Origin: Acholeplasmatales bacterium
GTDB lineage: Bacteria > Bacillota_I > Bacilli_A > ML615J-28 > CAG-313
Assembly (NCBI GenBank): GCA_003539625.1
Contig: DPOU01000004.1
Coordinates: 1 to 49,832 of the forward strand
Direction: 5' to 3'
Length of the DNA stretch: 49,832 nucleotides
Both the position numbers and the translations under genes were made by a program. Shown here in pieces: positions 26,921 to 35,699 of this stretch. Numbering within the stretch: position 1 is the stretch's first letter; every line of letters begins with the position of its first letter. The notes under the pieces were generated by a model. That model was given only the letters and a program-made list of their open reading frames with translations, was not told where the DNA came from and searched no databases.

Positions 26921-28210
26921 TAATTCAATATTGTAGAACGCATCAAGTCCTGCAAATGTTGCGGTTTCTTGAAGTTCATCTTCAATTCTAATTAGTTGAT
27001 TGTATTTGGCAATTCTGTCAGTTCTTGAAAGTGAGCCTGTTTTAATTTGACCAGTATTTAATCCTACAGCAATATCAGCAATTGTTGTATCTTCTGTTTC
27101 ACCACTTCTATGAGATATGATTGCGGTATAGCCAGCTTTTTTGGCCATTTCAACTGCCGCAAAAGTTTCAGTTAATGAGCCAATTTGATTTACTTTAATT
27201 AGAATTGCATTAGCAACTTGTTCTTTTATTCCGCGAGATAATCTTTCGGTATTTGTTACAAATAAATCATCACCAACTAATTGAACCTTTTTACCTAAAC
27301 GTTTAGTAAGAGTTTTCCATCCAGCCCAATCGTCTTCGGCAAGACCATCTTCAATTGATATGATAGGATATTTTTTTACTAAGTCTTCTAAGTAATCAAT
27401 CATTTGATTAGTTGTAAGTTCTTTGTTTTCGCTCTTTAGAACGTAAACTTGTTTTTCCTTATCATAGAATTCACTTGAAGCTACATCTAGTCCAAAGAAT
27501 ATATCTTTTCCAAGTGTATAACCAGCATTTTTGATTGCTTCACTTACAAGTGATAATGCTTCTTCATTTGAAGAAAGAATTGGAGCGTAACCTCCCTCAT
27601 CACCTACACCAGTAGATAAACCCCTTTTCTTAAGTACAGTTTTTAAATGATGGAATACTTCAGCTCCCATTTGAATTGCTTGTTTAAATGTTTTAGCACC
27701 TGCAGGGATTATCATTATTTCTTGAATATCGATACACCATGAAGCATGTGCACCACCATTTAAAATGTTCATCATTGGAGTTGGTAGTGTATGTGCAAAG
27801 AAACCACCAAAATAGTTATATAAAGGCATATCATAGTATTCAGCTGCAGCTCTTGCGACTGCCATTGAAACACCTAATATAGCATTTGCACCTAATTTTT
27901 CTTTGTTTTTAGTACCATCAAGTTCTAACATTACTTGATCAATTGACATTTGGCTAGTAACATCATAACCAATAAGTTCTGGTGCTATTACTTCATTTAC
28001 ATTTTGAACTGCTTGTAATACACCTTTACCTAAAAAACGTTTTTCATCTTTATCTCTAAGTTCCAAAGCTTCGTGTTCACCAGTTGATGCACCACTTGGA
28101 ACTATTGCACGTCCTACGCATCCAGATTCAGTAGTTACCTCAACTTCAACAGTTGGATTACCTCTTGAATCTAAAACTTCACGTGCGTAAATATCAACAA
28201 TATATGGCAT
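26912..28210 (-). CDS. eno: enolase
   Basis: Enolase converts 2-phosphoglycerate to phosphoenolpyruvate. The 432-residue sequence is highly conserved: REVLDSRGNPTVEVEV, VPSGASTGEHEALELRD, GGAHASWCIDIQEIMI, VGDEGGYAP, the metal ligands in FGLDVASSEF and PIISIEDGLAEDDW, the catalytic Lys in AILIKVNQIGSLTE, and SHRSGETEDT. The ASWCIDIQE segment has Cys-Ile where Asn-Val is usual (HANNVDIQEF); catalytic residues are intact. It is monocistronic, with its own promoter and a bidirectional terminator. Confidence 0.97.
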   Translation of the reverse strand: MPYIVDIYAREVLDSRGNPTVEVEVTTESGCVGRAIVPSGASTGEHEALELRDKDEKRFLGKGVLQAVQNVNEVIAPELIGYDVTSQMSIDQVMLELDGTKNKEKLGANAILGVSMAVARAAAEYYDMPLYNYFGGFFAHTLPTPMMNILNGGAHASWCIDIQEIMIIPAGAKTFKQAIQMGAEVFHHLKTVLKKRGLSTGVGDEGGYAPILSSNEEALSLVSEAIKNAGYTLGKDIFFGLDVASSEFYDKEKQVYVLKSENKELTTNQMIDYLEDLVKKYPIISIEDGLAEDDWAGWKTLTKRLGKKVQLVGDDLFVTNTERLSRGIKEQVANAILIKVNQIGSLTETFAAVEMAKKAGYTAIISHRSGETEDTTIADIAVGLNTGQIKTGSLSRTDRIAKYNQLIRIEDELQETATFAGLDAFYNIELKK

Positions 28211-28245
28211 AATTTTTTACCTCCTTAAATTATTCATACATATAT

Positions 28246-28274
28246 ATTATATCAAGTTTATTGAATTATATCAA
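28246..28274 (-). promoter_or_regulatory. promoter of eno
   Basis: -35 TTGATA (28269-28274), 17-bp spacer, -10 TATAAT (28246-28251) on the minus strand; a TAAGGAGG site follows before the eno start. Confidence 0.65.
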
Positions 28275-28296
28275 AATAAAAGAAATTTTTTAAGAG

Positions 28297-28326
28297 AAAA
28301 TACCTATTCGTTAGAATAGGTATTTT
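28297..28326 (-). terminator. terminator of InlB-repeat lipoprotein gene
   Basis: Perfect 13-bp stem AAAATACCTATTC/GAATAGGTATTTT with a 4-base loop, just after the stop of the lipoprotein gene. Confidence 0.75.
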
Positions 28327-28335
28327 AATCCTTTA

Positions 28336-31200
28336 CTATTTAGTGTATGATGCCATTTCAGTTAAATCTATTTCTGTTTCGAATGAATAGCTTACACCTT
28401 TTACAGCAATAGTGTTAAGTTGTAAAACACATTTAGTATAATTAAGTTCACTAATTTGTTGAAGATCAGATGCTCTTATTGTTATTATTGCAACTTTTCC
28501 ATCTTGATCATAAGTTACTTCACCTAAATATTTTGATTTGTAACCACCTTCAACAAGATATACATCAAGATAAGCGTATGTGCTTAAGAATTGAACATCG
28601 GTTAAACCAGGTAAAATTGTAACGATAATTTTATCTTCTTCTTTAACAATAGAAATACTAGCAACTTCTGTTATATCATTTTCTGGATATTCCCAACTAA
28701 TTATACAATTAATTTTTGAAAGTATAGCTCTATCTTCTTCGGTAAATTCATAGTTATGTTTACCTATTAATTGTTTTGCGGCAGTAAGATTAGCTACAAG
28801 ATTTTCATCAACTAATTGAAGGTATAAATCCATTTCAGAATCAGGGTCTAATACATCGTTAAGTTCTTTAATAGCCTTAGTAATTCTATTAAGTTTTGCA
28901 GTATCATTTGCAACTTCAATCCACATATCTAATAATGCTTCTAAATCTTCTACATCACTATATTTACTTGCATTTGAAGCAACTAAAATAAGTTCTTTAA
29001 ATCCTTCAATGTTATTGCGTAATGCAGAAACAAGTTTATCACCATCAATTTTTTCACCACTTGTTAAATATAAATATTCAAAATATGATTTAATGTATGG
29101 AGCAAGTTCGTCTACTAAATCAGTATCAATATAATCAATTACTTTTGGAAGTAATATTTCCATTACTAATGCAATGATTTCTTTATCACCGGGTTTTTCA
29201 GAAATTGAACTCATAATAAATCTAACAATTGTACTAACATCTTCAGCTGTTACTTTCTTAGCATCGATATAAGTAATGAATCTACCAATAATAGTGATAA
29301 ATTTATTGATTTCTTCTTCGTTAAGTTTTATACCTAATGCAACTTGAATTTCATTTATAGTAGGTAAAACTTCTGAAAGAGATTCAAACATAAGAGATAA
29401 TTCTTCTGCACTTATTTCATATGAAGTAATAACATCTTTTAATGCAGCGATTAAATTATTTACTAATTTAGCAAGTTCAGCATTAGCTTTATCCATATCT
29501 AAACTTGAGCCTAATAAATATGCTTTTATAACTGCTTCAATGTCATAATTCTTAGTATCAATAGATTTTAAGAATGCAAGAACTTTATTTAAACTTTCAA
29601 CTACAGAATATGATCCAAGTTTAGAAATATCTTTACTAACAGAATCACCAACGATAGGTGCTAATAAATTAGCTAATTGTTCTAAGATTGAATCAATTGC
29701 TTCGCATTGTTCTTTTGTAGGTAAAACTGAACTGATGATATCAATTGCTTGATTTTTCAAACCAACTACTTTTTCTAAGAATGCAGGTAATAATGAAAGA
29801 TCTGCCATTGCTTGGTTCATTTCATCGCCTAAATTTCCAAATGCTTCAATAATTGGAGCTAAAGCAACTTGAACTGATAATACTTGATTTACAACATCAA
29901 CTATTGTTTGACCATTAACAGAAATACATGCTCTAACATCACGTAATTGTTCTTTTAAAGCTTTTGATAAAGCTTCATATTGTTCGTTTTGATTAATAAC
30001 ACAACTATATAATTCATCTAATGCGGCAGTATACGCTTCAAATTTTGCACTTGAATCTGAATTATTTTTTCCTTGGTAGAAATAATTACCATAGGCAGCT
30101 ATGTCTGAAATTTTTATTGTTAATTTTTCTTCTTTAGAAATTTCAACAACGATTTCGTCACCGTTACGATATACTGAACATTTTGCATTTTCACAAATTT
30201 TATCAATTACACTTGATAATTCAAAGTAGTAACTATTAGTTTTGGTAGATTTTAAGATATATGGAGCTAATTGTTCAACAAAGTATTTATCATCTGAATA
30301 TTTTTCATACATAGTTGAAGGAGTATATAATTTTTCTTCAATTAGTTTACGATATAATTCTTCAAGCATAGTTGCACTACTTTCTGATAATTCAGGTTTT
30401 GTGCCTACTTGTTGATCTAATGATATTTGTCCTAATATGCAACCATATATAGCTGATATTTCTAATAATTCTTTAGCGTTATCAGCTTGTAATATTGCTA
30501 AAATATTTTCTAAAGGATTTTCGCTACCATTTGCAAGAGCTAATAATTCTTCGGGAGTAACATTATATTTTGCTAAAGCGTATGCAAGTTCTTTTACGCT
30601 TTCTTCATATCCTGTTGCAGGTAAATTAAATTTTTCGATTACTTCTTGTACTTTAGCTTCATCAATTTCATTACGATATACAACACTAGTTGATAATTCA
30701 GATACTGACTTTGCATCTTTTGCAGCAACGCAAATTAATACTTCAATTTTATCTGTATTTTCAAGAGTATATGAAGTAGTTGTTACTTCTTTTGCAACGC
30801 CATCAACATATACGATATAACCTGTTGCACCTTCTACCGCATTCCAACTTACAACGTTTCCATTAATTACAACATTTGTAGGAGTAGCAACCTTTTTAAC
30901 AGGCTCTACAGAGATTTCTTTCCATACAGCTACTAGAGTTATATCTTTAGTAATTTTAGTGCTGAAATCAAATTTTTCACCATCTAATGTCCAATATTCG
31001 AAAGTATAACCTTCTCTTGTTGGATCAGCTGGTTTTTGTACTGTCCCCTTATTTTTTACAGTTACAGTTTCTACTGCTGTACCACCACAGCTATCAAAAA
31101 CAACAGTGCGTTTCTTTGCGCATGCTGTAAAGAAGCCTGCTAAACATACTACAGCAAGTAATAAAACAATTTTAATTGTAATACTTCTTTTTTTATTCAT
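28336..31200 (-). CDS. InlB B-repeat lipoprotein with long helical ectodomain
   Basis: This 954-residue surface protein starts with a lipoprotein signal peptide and lipobox FTAC (Cys about 27). One Listeria/InlB B-repeat follows (about 30-93: VVFDSCGG, PTREGYTFEYW, LVAVW), then a fibronectin-III-like module (about 100-165, VVSWNAVEGATGYIVYVDG). About 670 residues of acidic helical sequence come next, rich in Leu, Glu, Ile and Ala, and a beta-rich C-terminal domain closes the protein. No anchor other than the lipid is visible. Such modular proteins of gut Firmicutes are thought to bind host or matrix ligands; the ligand is unknown. It is monocistronic with a strong promoter and its own terminator. 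Confidence 0.82.
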   Translation of the reverse strand: MNKKRSITIKIVLLLAVVCLAGFFTACAKKRTVVFDSCGGTAVETVTVKNKGTVQKPADPTREGYTFEYWTLDGEKFDFSTKITKDITLVAVWKEISVEPVKKVATPTNVVINGNVVSWNAVEGATGYIVYVDGVAKEVTTTSYTLENTDKIEVLICVAAKDAKSVSELSTSVVYRNEIDEAKVQEVIEKFNLPATGYEESVKELAYALAKYNVTPEELLALANGSENPLENILAILQADNAKELLEISAIYGCILGQISLDQQVGTKPELSESSATMLEELYRKLIEEKLYTPSTMYEKYSDDKYFVEQLAPYILKSTKTNSYYFELSSVIDKICENAKCSVYRNGDEIVVEISKEEKLTIKISDIAAYGNYFYQGKNNSDSSAKFEAYTAALDELYSCVINQNEQYEALSKALKEQLRDVRACISVNGQTIVDVVNQVLSVQVALAPIIEAFGNLGDEMNQAMADLSLLPAFLEKVVGLKNQAIDIISSVLPTKEQCEAIDSILEQLANLLAPIVGDSVSKDISKLGSYSVVESLNKVLAFLKSIDTKNYDIEAVIKAYLLGSSLDMDKANAELAKLVNNLIAALKDVITSYEISAEELSLMFESLSEVLPTINEIQVALGIKLNEEEINKFITIIGRFITYIDAKKVTAEDVSTIVRFIMSSISEKPGDKEIIALVMEILLPKVIDYIDTDLVDELAPYIKSYFEYLYLTSGEKIDGDKLVSALRNNIEGFKELILVASNASKYSDVEDLEALLDMWIEVANDTAKLNRITKAIKELNDVLDPDSEMDLYLQLVDENLVANLTAAKQLIGKHNYEFTEEDRAILSKINCIISWEYPENDITEVASISIVKEEDKIIVTILPGLTDVQFLSTYAYLDVYLVEGGYKSKYLGEVTYDQDGKVAIITIRASDLQQISELNYTKCVLQLNTIAVKGVSYSFETEIDLTEMASYTK

Positions 31201-31234
31201 TTTTTATTTTCCTTTCTTTTAATTTCACAATATC

Positions 31235-31263
31235 ATTATACACTATTACCCATTAAAATGCAA
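31235..31263 (-). promoter_or_regulatory. promoter of InlB-repeat lipoprotein
   Basis: -35 TTGCAT (31258-31263), 17-bp spacer, consensus -10 TATAAT (31235-31240) on the minus strand. Confidence 0.7.
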
Positions 31264-31300
31264 CATTTTTTATAAAAATTAAACTTTGTTTATTTGAATT

Positions 31301-31340
31301 AAAAAGCATATCACCTATTTAACATTTCAGGGATATGCTT
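31301..31340 (-). terminator. terminator after tsaD
   Basis: Stem AAGCATATC/GATATGCTT around a 19-base loop, followed by TTTTTAATT on the minus strand. The loop is large, so efficiency is uncertain. Confidence 0.5.
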
Positions 31341-31345
31341 ATGTA

Positions 31346-32305
31346 TTATAATTTATTTGCTTTTAAATCTTGGAAGTAACCAGCAACACCAATCATTGCG
31401 GCATTATCAGTACAATTTTTGATACTTGGTACCGTTAGTTTAACACCAATTTTATCCATTTCTTCTTTCATTTTACTACGAAGACCTTTGTTTGCGGCAA
31501 CACCTCCCGCAATCAATACTTGTTTGGCATTGAATTCTTTGGCAGCCATTATGGTTTTTGATACTAGTACATCAATAACTGCTTCTTGAAAACTACAAGC
31601 TAAATCATTATAGTTTAGAGTTTCATTTCTTTCTTTACATTTATTATGTAAGTTGATTACTGCAGATTTTAAACCTGAGAAACTAAAATCGTAACTATCT
31701 TTAGCTAGTTTTATGTGTGGTAGTTTATATGTAGGTTTACCAAGTGCAGCCATTTTATCTAAAATTGGACCACCTGGATATCCTACTTCCACAACTCTTG
31801 CAACTTTGTCATAAGCTTCCCCTACAGCATCATCAAGAGTTTCACCAAGTACTTTAAAATCATAATGATCTTTCATATACACTAGTTCAGTGTGACCTCC
31901 TGAAACAACTAAAGCAATCAATGGAAAACTAAAATCAGATTCTAAGTAGTTTGCATATATATGACCATATATATGATTAACCATTATTACTGGTTTGTGA
32001 TAGGCAAGTCCAATGGTCTTTGCCGCATTGATACCAACCATTAACGAACCAATTAATCCTGGTTCTGCAGTTACTGCTATTTTATCAATGTCATCATATG
32101 TTAAACCAGCCTCTTTCATTGCAGCGTCAATTACATATGTGATTTTTTCAATATGTCTTCTGCTTGCGACTTCTGGTACTACTCCACCATATAATTTATG
32201 AATTTCAATTTGTGTATATACAACATTGCATAAAACCGTTTTACCATCTTCAACAATGGCAACACTAGTTTCATCACAACTTGATTCTATTGCTAAAATT
32301 TTCAT
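31346..32305 (-). CDS. tsaD: tRNA N6-adenosine threonylcarbamoyltransferase
   Basis: TsaD, with TsaB and TsaE, transfers threonylcarbamoyl to A37 of ANN-decoding tRNAs. The 319 residues show the ASKHA fold: AIESSCDETSVAIV, VVPEVASRRHIEKI, metal-binding His pair in NHIYGHIYAN, LVVSGGHTELVY, DDAVGEAYDKVAR and LIAGGVAANKGLR. It is slightly shorter than the usual 330-340. Its ATG overlaps the rimI stop (ATGA), and tsaE, tsaB, rimI and tsaD form one operon, as in many Firmicutes. Confidence 0.96.
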   Translation of the reverse strand: MKILAIESSCDETSVAIVEDGKTVLCNVVYTQIEIHKLYGGVVPEVASRRHIEKITYVIDAAMKEAGLTYDDIDKIAVTAEPGLIGSLMVGINAAKTIGLAYHKPVIMVNHIYGHIYANYLESDFSFPLIALVVSGGHTELVYMKDHYDFKVLGETLDDAVGEAYDKVARVVEVGYPGGPILDKMAALGKPTYKLPHIKLAKDSYDFSFSGLKSAVINLHNKCKERNETLNYNDLACSFQEAVIDVLVSKTIMAAKEFNAKQVLIAGGVAANKGLRSKMKEEMDKIGVKLTVPSIKNCTDNAAMIGVAGYFQDLKANKL

Positions 32306-32739
32306 ATAAACTCCTTTAGTAGTAATAATGCATCTTCACCGTTCTTGTAATACTTTTTACGCACTCCAACTTGTTTAAAGCCGTTTTTGGTATAAAAGTT
32401 AATACCTTTAATATTAGATGCTCTTACTTCTAGTGTAATTTTTTTTACATCTTTCATATCTTTAACCATTTTATCAAATAGTTTTTGTCCATATCCTTGA
32501 CGTTGATAACTCTCATCAACAACAAAGTTTAGTACTTCGGCTTCTTGGAAAAAATAATATCTTCCAATATAACCAATGACTACATCGTCATTTTCTATTA
32601 CATAAAAAGAAACACCATTATTTTTTTCAGATAATTCGCTTGCAAGTAGTTTTTCACCTAGTGATTCCAATAAATATTTTTCTTCTAGTTCAACCACTTT
32701 TTTGATATCGCGAAATTCCATTTTTCTTACATTAACCAT
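32302..32739 (-). CDS. rimI: ribosomal-protein-alanine N-acetyltransferase family (RimI)
   Basis: This is a 145-residue GNAT acetyltransferase. The acetyl-CoA motif A is seen as VDESYQRQGYGQKLFDKM and motif B as LEVRASNIKGINFYTKNGFKQVGVRKKYY, the NxxAxxFYxKxGF pattern of RimI. RimI acetylates the N-terminal Ala of ribosomal protein S18. It lies between tsaB and tsaD with 8- and 4-base overlaps, the standard RimI context. It ends in TGA. Confidence 0.9.
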   Translation of the reverse strand: MVNVRKMEFRDIKKVVELEEKYLLESLGEKLLASELSEKNNGVSFYVIENDDVVIGYIGRYYFFQEAEVLNFVVDESYQRQGYGQKLFDKMVKDMKDVKKITLEVRASNIKGINFYTKNGFKQVGVRKKYYKNGEDALLLLKEFI

Positions 32740-33322
32740 TTATTTCACTTCTTAAGTAATTAGGAACGTAGTTAAAAACGTCTTCTTCTTTGTACAACTT
32801 TAATTCTACAATGTTTTTTGCAAGTTCACTTGCATTTTCAAATAATTCATCATTAACTTCAATTTTAGTTAAATCATCATATTTTACAAGTTCAGTATCA
32901 ATGCTAAATGCATCATCAACAATGACTTTAATTTCTTTATTAGTTATAGTTGCAACTTTATAGTAACTATGGTTTTTCTTAGCTACTATTCTTGCTATAT
33001 ATGTACCACTTGTACCTACTTTATGACAAAGTAGTAGATCTAAAGTAGAAAAACTATATAATTTACAATTTCTAACAAGTGCTAATACTTTGGCAATAGT
33101 ACCCGAAATTCTTACACCAGTATATGAACCTGGGCCTCTTCCAACTAAAATTTCATTTATATCTTTTGTATCAACATTGTTTTTTTCTAATAGTTTTTCA
33201 AGACAATCTATTAGAGTTTCTGAATGATCATTTTTACCTTGTCTAACCATTGTATCAATAACTTGATTATCATACAAGGCTAAAAAAGAATAATTAGTTG
33301 AACTATCTATTAACAATTTCAT
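32732..33322 (-). CDS. tsaB: tRNA threonylcarbamoyladenosine biosynthesis protein TsaB
   Basis: TsaB is the non-catalytic TsaD-like partner of the t6A complex. The 196-residue protein has LLIDSSTNYSFLALYD, the HSETLIDCLEKLL helix, and ILVGRGPGSYTGVRISGTIAKVLA, all typical of TsaB. It overlaps tsaE by 20 bases at its start and rimI by 8 at its end. Confidence 0.94.
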   Translation of the reverse strand: MKLLIDSSTNYSFLALYDNQVIDTMVRQGKNDHSETLIDCLEKLLEKNNVDTKDINEILVGRGPGSYTGVRISGTIAKVLALVRNCKLYSFSTLDLLLCHKVGTSGTYIARIVAKKNHSYYKVATITNKEIKVIVDDAFSIDTELVKYDDLTKIEVNDELFENASELAKNIVELKLYKEEDVFNYVPNYLRSEING

Positions 33323-33788
33323 ATTTTTCTCCTATTGTTTTAACTACTTCATCTGGAAAGTTCTTTAATTCTACTAAACGTTTAACATCACTTAAGCGAT
33401 ATATATTAATTACCCAAGTATCTTCTGGTAGTAAATCTTCAATGATGTTAGCCCATTCAATAATAGTAAGACCATTTTGATAAAAATATTCTTCTAATTC
33501 AAAGTCATCATTACTGCTACCTATACGGTATACGTCTAAATGATATAGTTTTTTTATATCGTTTACGTGATTCGTTACATCATATATTTTCATAATAGTA
33601 AAGGTTGGACTATTGATTACTCTTTCAACACCTAGTGCTTGACCAATTCCTTTTGTAAAGGTTGTTTTACCTGCTCCTAAATCACCGTTTAAAGCTATTA
33701 CTTGATTTGGTTTGCAATATTTAACTAGGTCTTTCGCAAAGTCCCACATTTCTTCTATTGATTTTATTTGTATTTTTAATTCATTCAT
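33303..33788 (-). CDS. tsaE: tRNA threonylcarbamoyladenosine biosynthesis ATPase TsaE
   Basis: TsaE is the P-loop ATPase that resets the TsaBD complex. Its 161 residues contain Walker A LNGDLGAGKTTFTKGIGQ, SPTFTIMKIY, LYHLDVYRIG (Walker B-like HxDxYR) and LTIIEWANI. It overlaps the end of cwlD by 4 bases. Confidence 0.95.
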   Translation of the reverse strand: MNELKIQIKSIEEMWDFAKDLVKYCKPNQVIALNGDLGAGKTTFTKGIGQALGVERVINSPTFTIMKIYDVTNHVNDIKKLYHLDVYRIGSSNDDFELEEYFYQNGLTIIEWANIIEDLLPEDTWVINIYRLSDVKRLVELKNFPDEVVKTIGEKYEIVNR

Positions 33789-34459
33789 ATTTGCCTACTT
33801 TCTTCGATATAGTTTAGTATGCCTAAATATATTTGAAATGCCATTTTTTCTAAATATGTATCATCAGTTAGTTTTTGTAAATCTATTTCATTGGTTAAAA
33901 AACCTATTTCTACTAGACAGCCTATTTTTGTGGTATTGTCAAGTACATATTTACCTGTTATTATTTTGGGTAAACGTTTATTTTCTTTATCTAACATTTG
34001 CAAACTGGTTTGAATAGTTTTTGCAAGATATTCATTTTGTTGTTTATTACTACTATAAAAGGTTTGAAAACCTCTTACTGAACTACTCGGATAAGCATTT
34101 GCATGAATCGTTAGATAGATGTCACAATTTGATTTATTTATTAACTCTACTCTTTTATGGATATCTTCTTTCTTACTTTTAGAAAGAGCCACATCTTTGT
34201 TTCTTGTCATTTTTACTACAATATTAGTTTTTTCTAAGTAGTTTTTTAAGTAAAAACAAACCTTTAGGTTTATATCTTTTTCACATATACTTTTATCTAT
34301 TGACGTTGCGCCACCATCAAAGCCACCATGACCTGGATCTAGATATACAAATAAAAGAGATTCTTCTTGGTTTGCTTTGACTGTATGATAAACAGTTAAT
34401 GATAATATTATTAAAAGCATAAAAGTTAAAAATAAAATGATTTGTTTATTAGTTTTCAT
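33785..34459 (-). CDS. cwlD: N-acetylmuramoyl-L-alanine amidase, CwlD-like (spore cortex)
   Basis: An N-terminal signal anchor (about 8-28) leads into an Amidase_3 domain: YLDPGHGGFDGGA (zinc His), CEKDINLKV (zinc Glu), VKMTRNKD, KRVELINKSNCDIYLTIHANA and CLVEIGFLTNEID (catalytic Glu). The GFQTFYSSN segment and NTTKIGCLVEIGFL order match CwlD, the 237-residue sporulation amidase that strips stem peptides so PdaA can form muramic lactam in the cortex. This protein is 224 residues with no binding repeats, also as in CwlD. The downstream TsaE start overlaps its TGA stop. A vegetative amidase is possible, but spoVM and yunB nearby favour CwlD. Confidence 0.8.
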   Translation of the reverse strand: MKTNKQIILFLTFMLLIILSLTVYHTVKANQEESLLFVYLDPGHGGFDGGATSIDKSICEKDINLKVCFYLKNYLEKTNIVVKMTRNKDVALSKSKKEDIHKRVELINKSNCDIYLTIHANAYPSSSVRGFQTFYSSNKQQNEYLAKTIQTSLQMLDKENKRLPKIITGKYVLDNTTKIGCLVEIGFLTNEIDLQKLTDDTYLEKMAFQIYLGILNYIEESRQI

Positions 34460-34495
34460 TTAATCACCATTTCATTTTATTTTTAACTATTAATT

Positions 34496-35065
34496 TTATG
34501 ATTGACTAAGCAAATCTTTTAGGATAATAAATAATTCTTCTTTTTGGGTGGTAGTTAAAGGTTCTAAAACACCACGTTCGTTAGGAAGATGAGAATCAAC
34601 CGTACCTACATGATATTTAGTAAGAACACCACTTTCAATTTTCATTGTTGTTGGTGAATTTATTTTCTTAGTTTTTTTGATTAACACTTCTTTAAATACG
34701 GTATTTGATAATTTTTCAAAATCCTTATGACCTTTTGCAAAAGTATTATCCCGTATCTCTTTAATATCAAGATAATAGATTACCTCAATATTTTCTTCTT
34801 TTGCTACATCATTAAGTGGTCCCATTAGATTTTGACACCACGAACATTTTGGGAAACCCATAACAAGAAAAAAGGTTTCTTGATTATTTATTTTATTTTT
34901 TAATTCTTTAACATCAATTTTTACATATATATGATTTTCATCTACTTGGGGGTAATCTTCTACAATTGTTTTGTTGCTTTTTTTACAACTTGTAAATAAA
35001 AATATTGAAAATAATATAGATAATGTAGCTATTAATTTAATCTTTCTTATCATTTTTATATTCAT
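34496..35065 (-). CDS. thioredoxin-like lipoprotein
   Basis: The 189-residue product has a basic N-terminus, a hydrophobic signal and a lipobox FTSC (Cys about 27). A thioredoxin-like domain follows with a redox motif CSWC within VMGFPKCSWCQNL, then IEVIYYLDIKEI and a cis-Pro-like SPTTMKIESG. It is probably tethered outside the membrane and could reduce, isomerise or oxidise envelope thiols. Its N-terminus overlaps the S1-domain gene by 29 bases, and it precedes cwlD. It resembles bacteriocin-transport-accessory/thioredoxin-type proteins of Firmicutes, but the substrate is unknown. Confidence 0.78.
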   Translation of the reverse strand: MNIKMIRKIKLIATLSILFSIFLFTSCKKSNKTIVEDYPQVDENHIYVKIDVKELKNKINNQETFFLVMGFPKCSWCQNLMGPLNDVAKEENIEVIYYLDIKEIRDNTFAKGHKDFEKLSNTVFKEVLIKKTKKINSPTTMKIESGVLTKYHVGTVDSHLPNERGVLEPLTTTQKEELFIILKDLLSQS

Positions 35066-35372
35066 CTATCCAAGAAGGTAGTTTTTCCGCAATTGGTTTA
35101 TACCCTACTTCATATTCAGGAACTCGGCATTTTACTCCTCTTGTTTTATGAAGTTGTTTATAACTTAATTTTACGCGATGATTTTCTTCATCTACTTCGA
35201 TAACTTTCAATCTTAATTCTTGGCCAACTTTCACAAAGTCATTAATGTTTTTTACAAAATTATCAGAGAACTCTGATATATGTACTAAGCCATCATAATC
35301 ACCAACAACTACAAAAGCGCCATACCCTAATATATTAGTAATTTTGCCGTTTACAATATCGCCTGGTTTCAA
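35037..35372 (-). CDS. S1 RNA-binding domain protein (YugI/CvfD-like)
   Basis: A 111-residue protein with one S1 domain from the start: KPGDIVNGKITNILGYGAF, GLVHISEFSDNFV, VGQELRLKVIEVDEENHRVKLS. A short basic tail follows. General stress protein 13 (YugI) and CvfD have the same size and arrangement and bind ribosomes or modulate translation. The gene lies 11 bp after the NifU-like gene, and an AGGGGGGATTAG site precedes it. Confidence 0.88.
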   Translation of the reverse strand: MKPGDIVNGKITNILGYGAFVVVGDYDGLVHISEFSDNFVKNINDFVKVGQELRLKVIEVDEENHRVKLSYKQLHKTRGVKCRVPEYEVGYKPIAEKLPSWIDEYKNDKKD

Positions 35373-35383
35373 GCTAATCCCCC

Positions 35384-35629
35384 CTATTCAACTTCTTCAA
35401 CTACTTCAACACCAATTACTCCAGGAACTTCCTCAAGTAATAGTGCTTCAACACTATTAGTAATTGTGTCACCACTTGATGAACAACCTAAGCAAGCACC
35501 AAGTAATTTTACATATACAAGACCATCTTCATACTTTATGAAATCAATGTCTCCTCCATCAGCAATTAAATATGGTCTAATCTTCTTTATTGTTTTTTTG
35601 ATTAATTTTACTGTTTCGTCATTTTTCAT
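35384..35629 (-). CDS. NifU C-terminal domain iron-sulfur scaffold protein (YutI-like)
   Basis: I place the start at ATG 35627-35629, after AGGTGAAT; a GTG at 35638 lies inside that site. The 81-residue protein is a single Nfu domain: IRPYLIADGGDIDFIKYEDG and the cluster-binding CxxC in LLGACLGCSSSGDTI. Nfu proteins hold and transfer Fe-S clusters. In B. subtilis yutI lies near yunB, and here yunB is the neighbour, so this is conserved context. Confidence 0.92.
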   Translation of the reverse strand: MKNDETVKLIKKTIKKIRPYLIADGGDIDFIKYEDGLVYVKLLGACLGCSSSGDTITNSVEALLLEEVPGVIGVEVVEEVE

Positions 35630-35699
35630 AATATTCACCTATTTATAACGATATTATACACCATTTTAAAGATTTAGGGTATTAATTTGTTATTTATTT

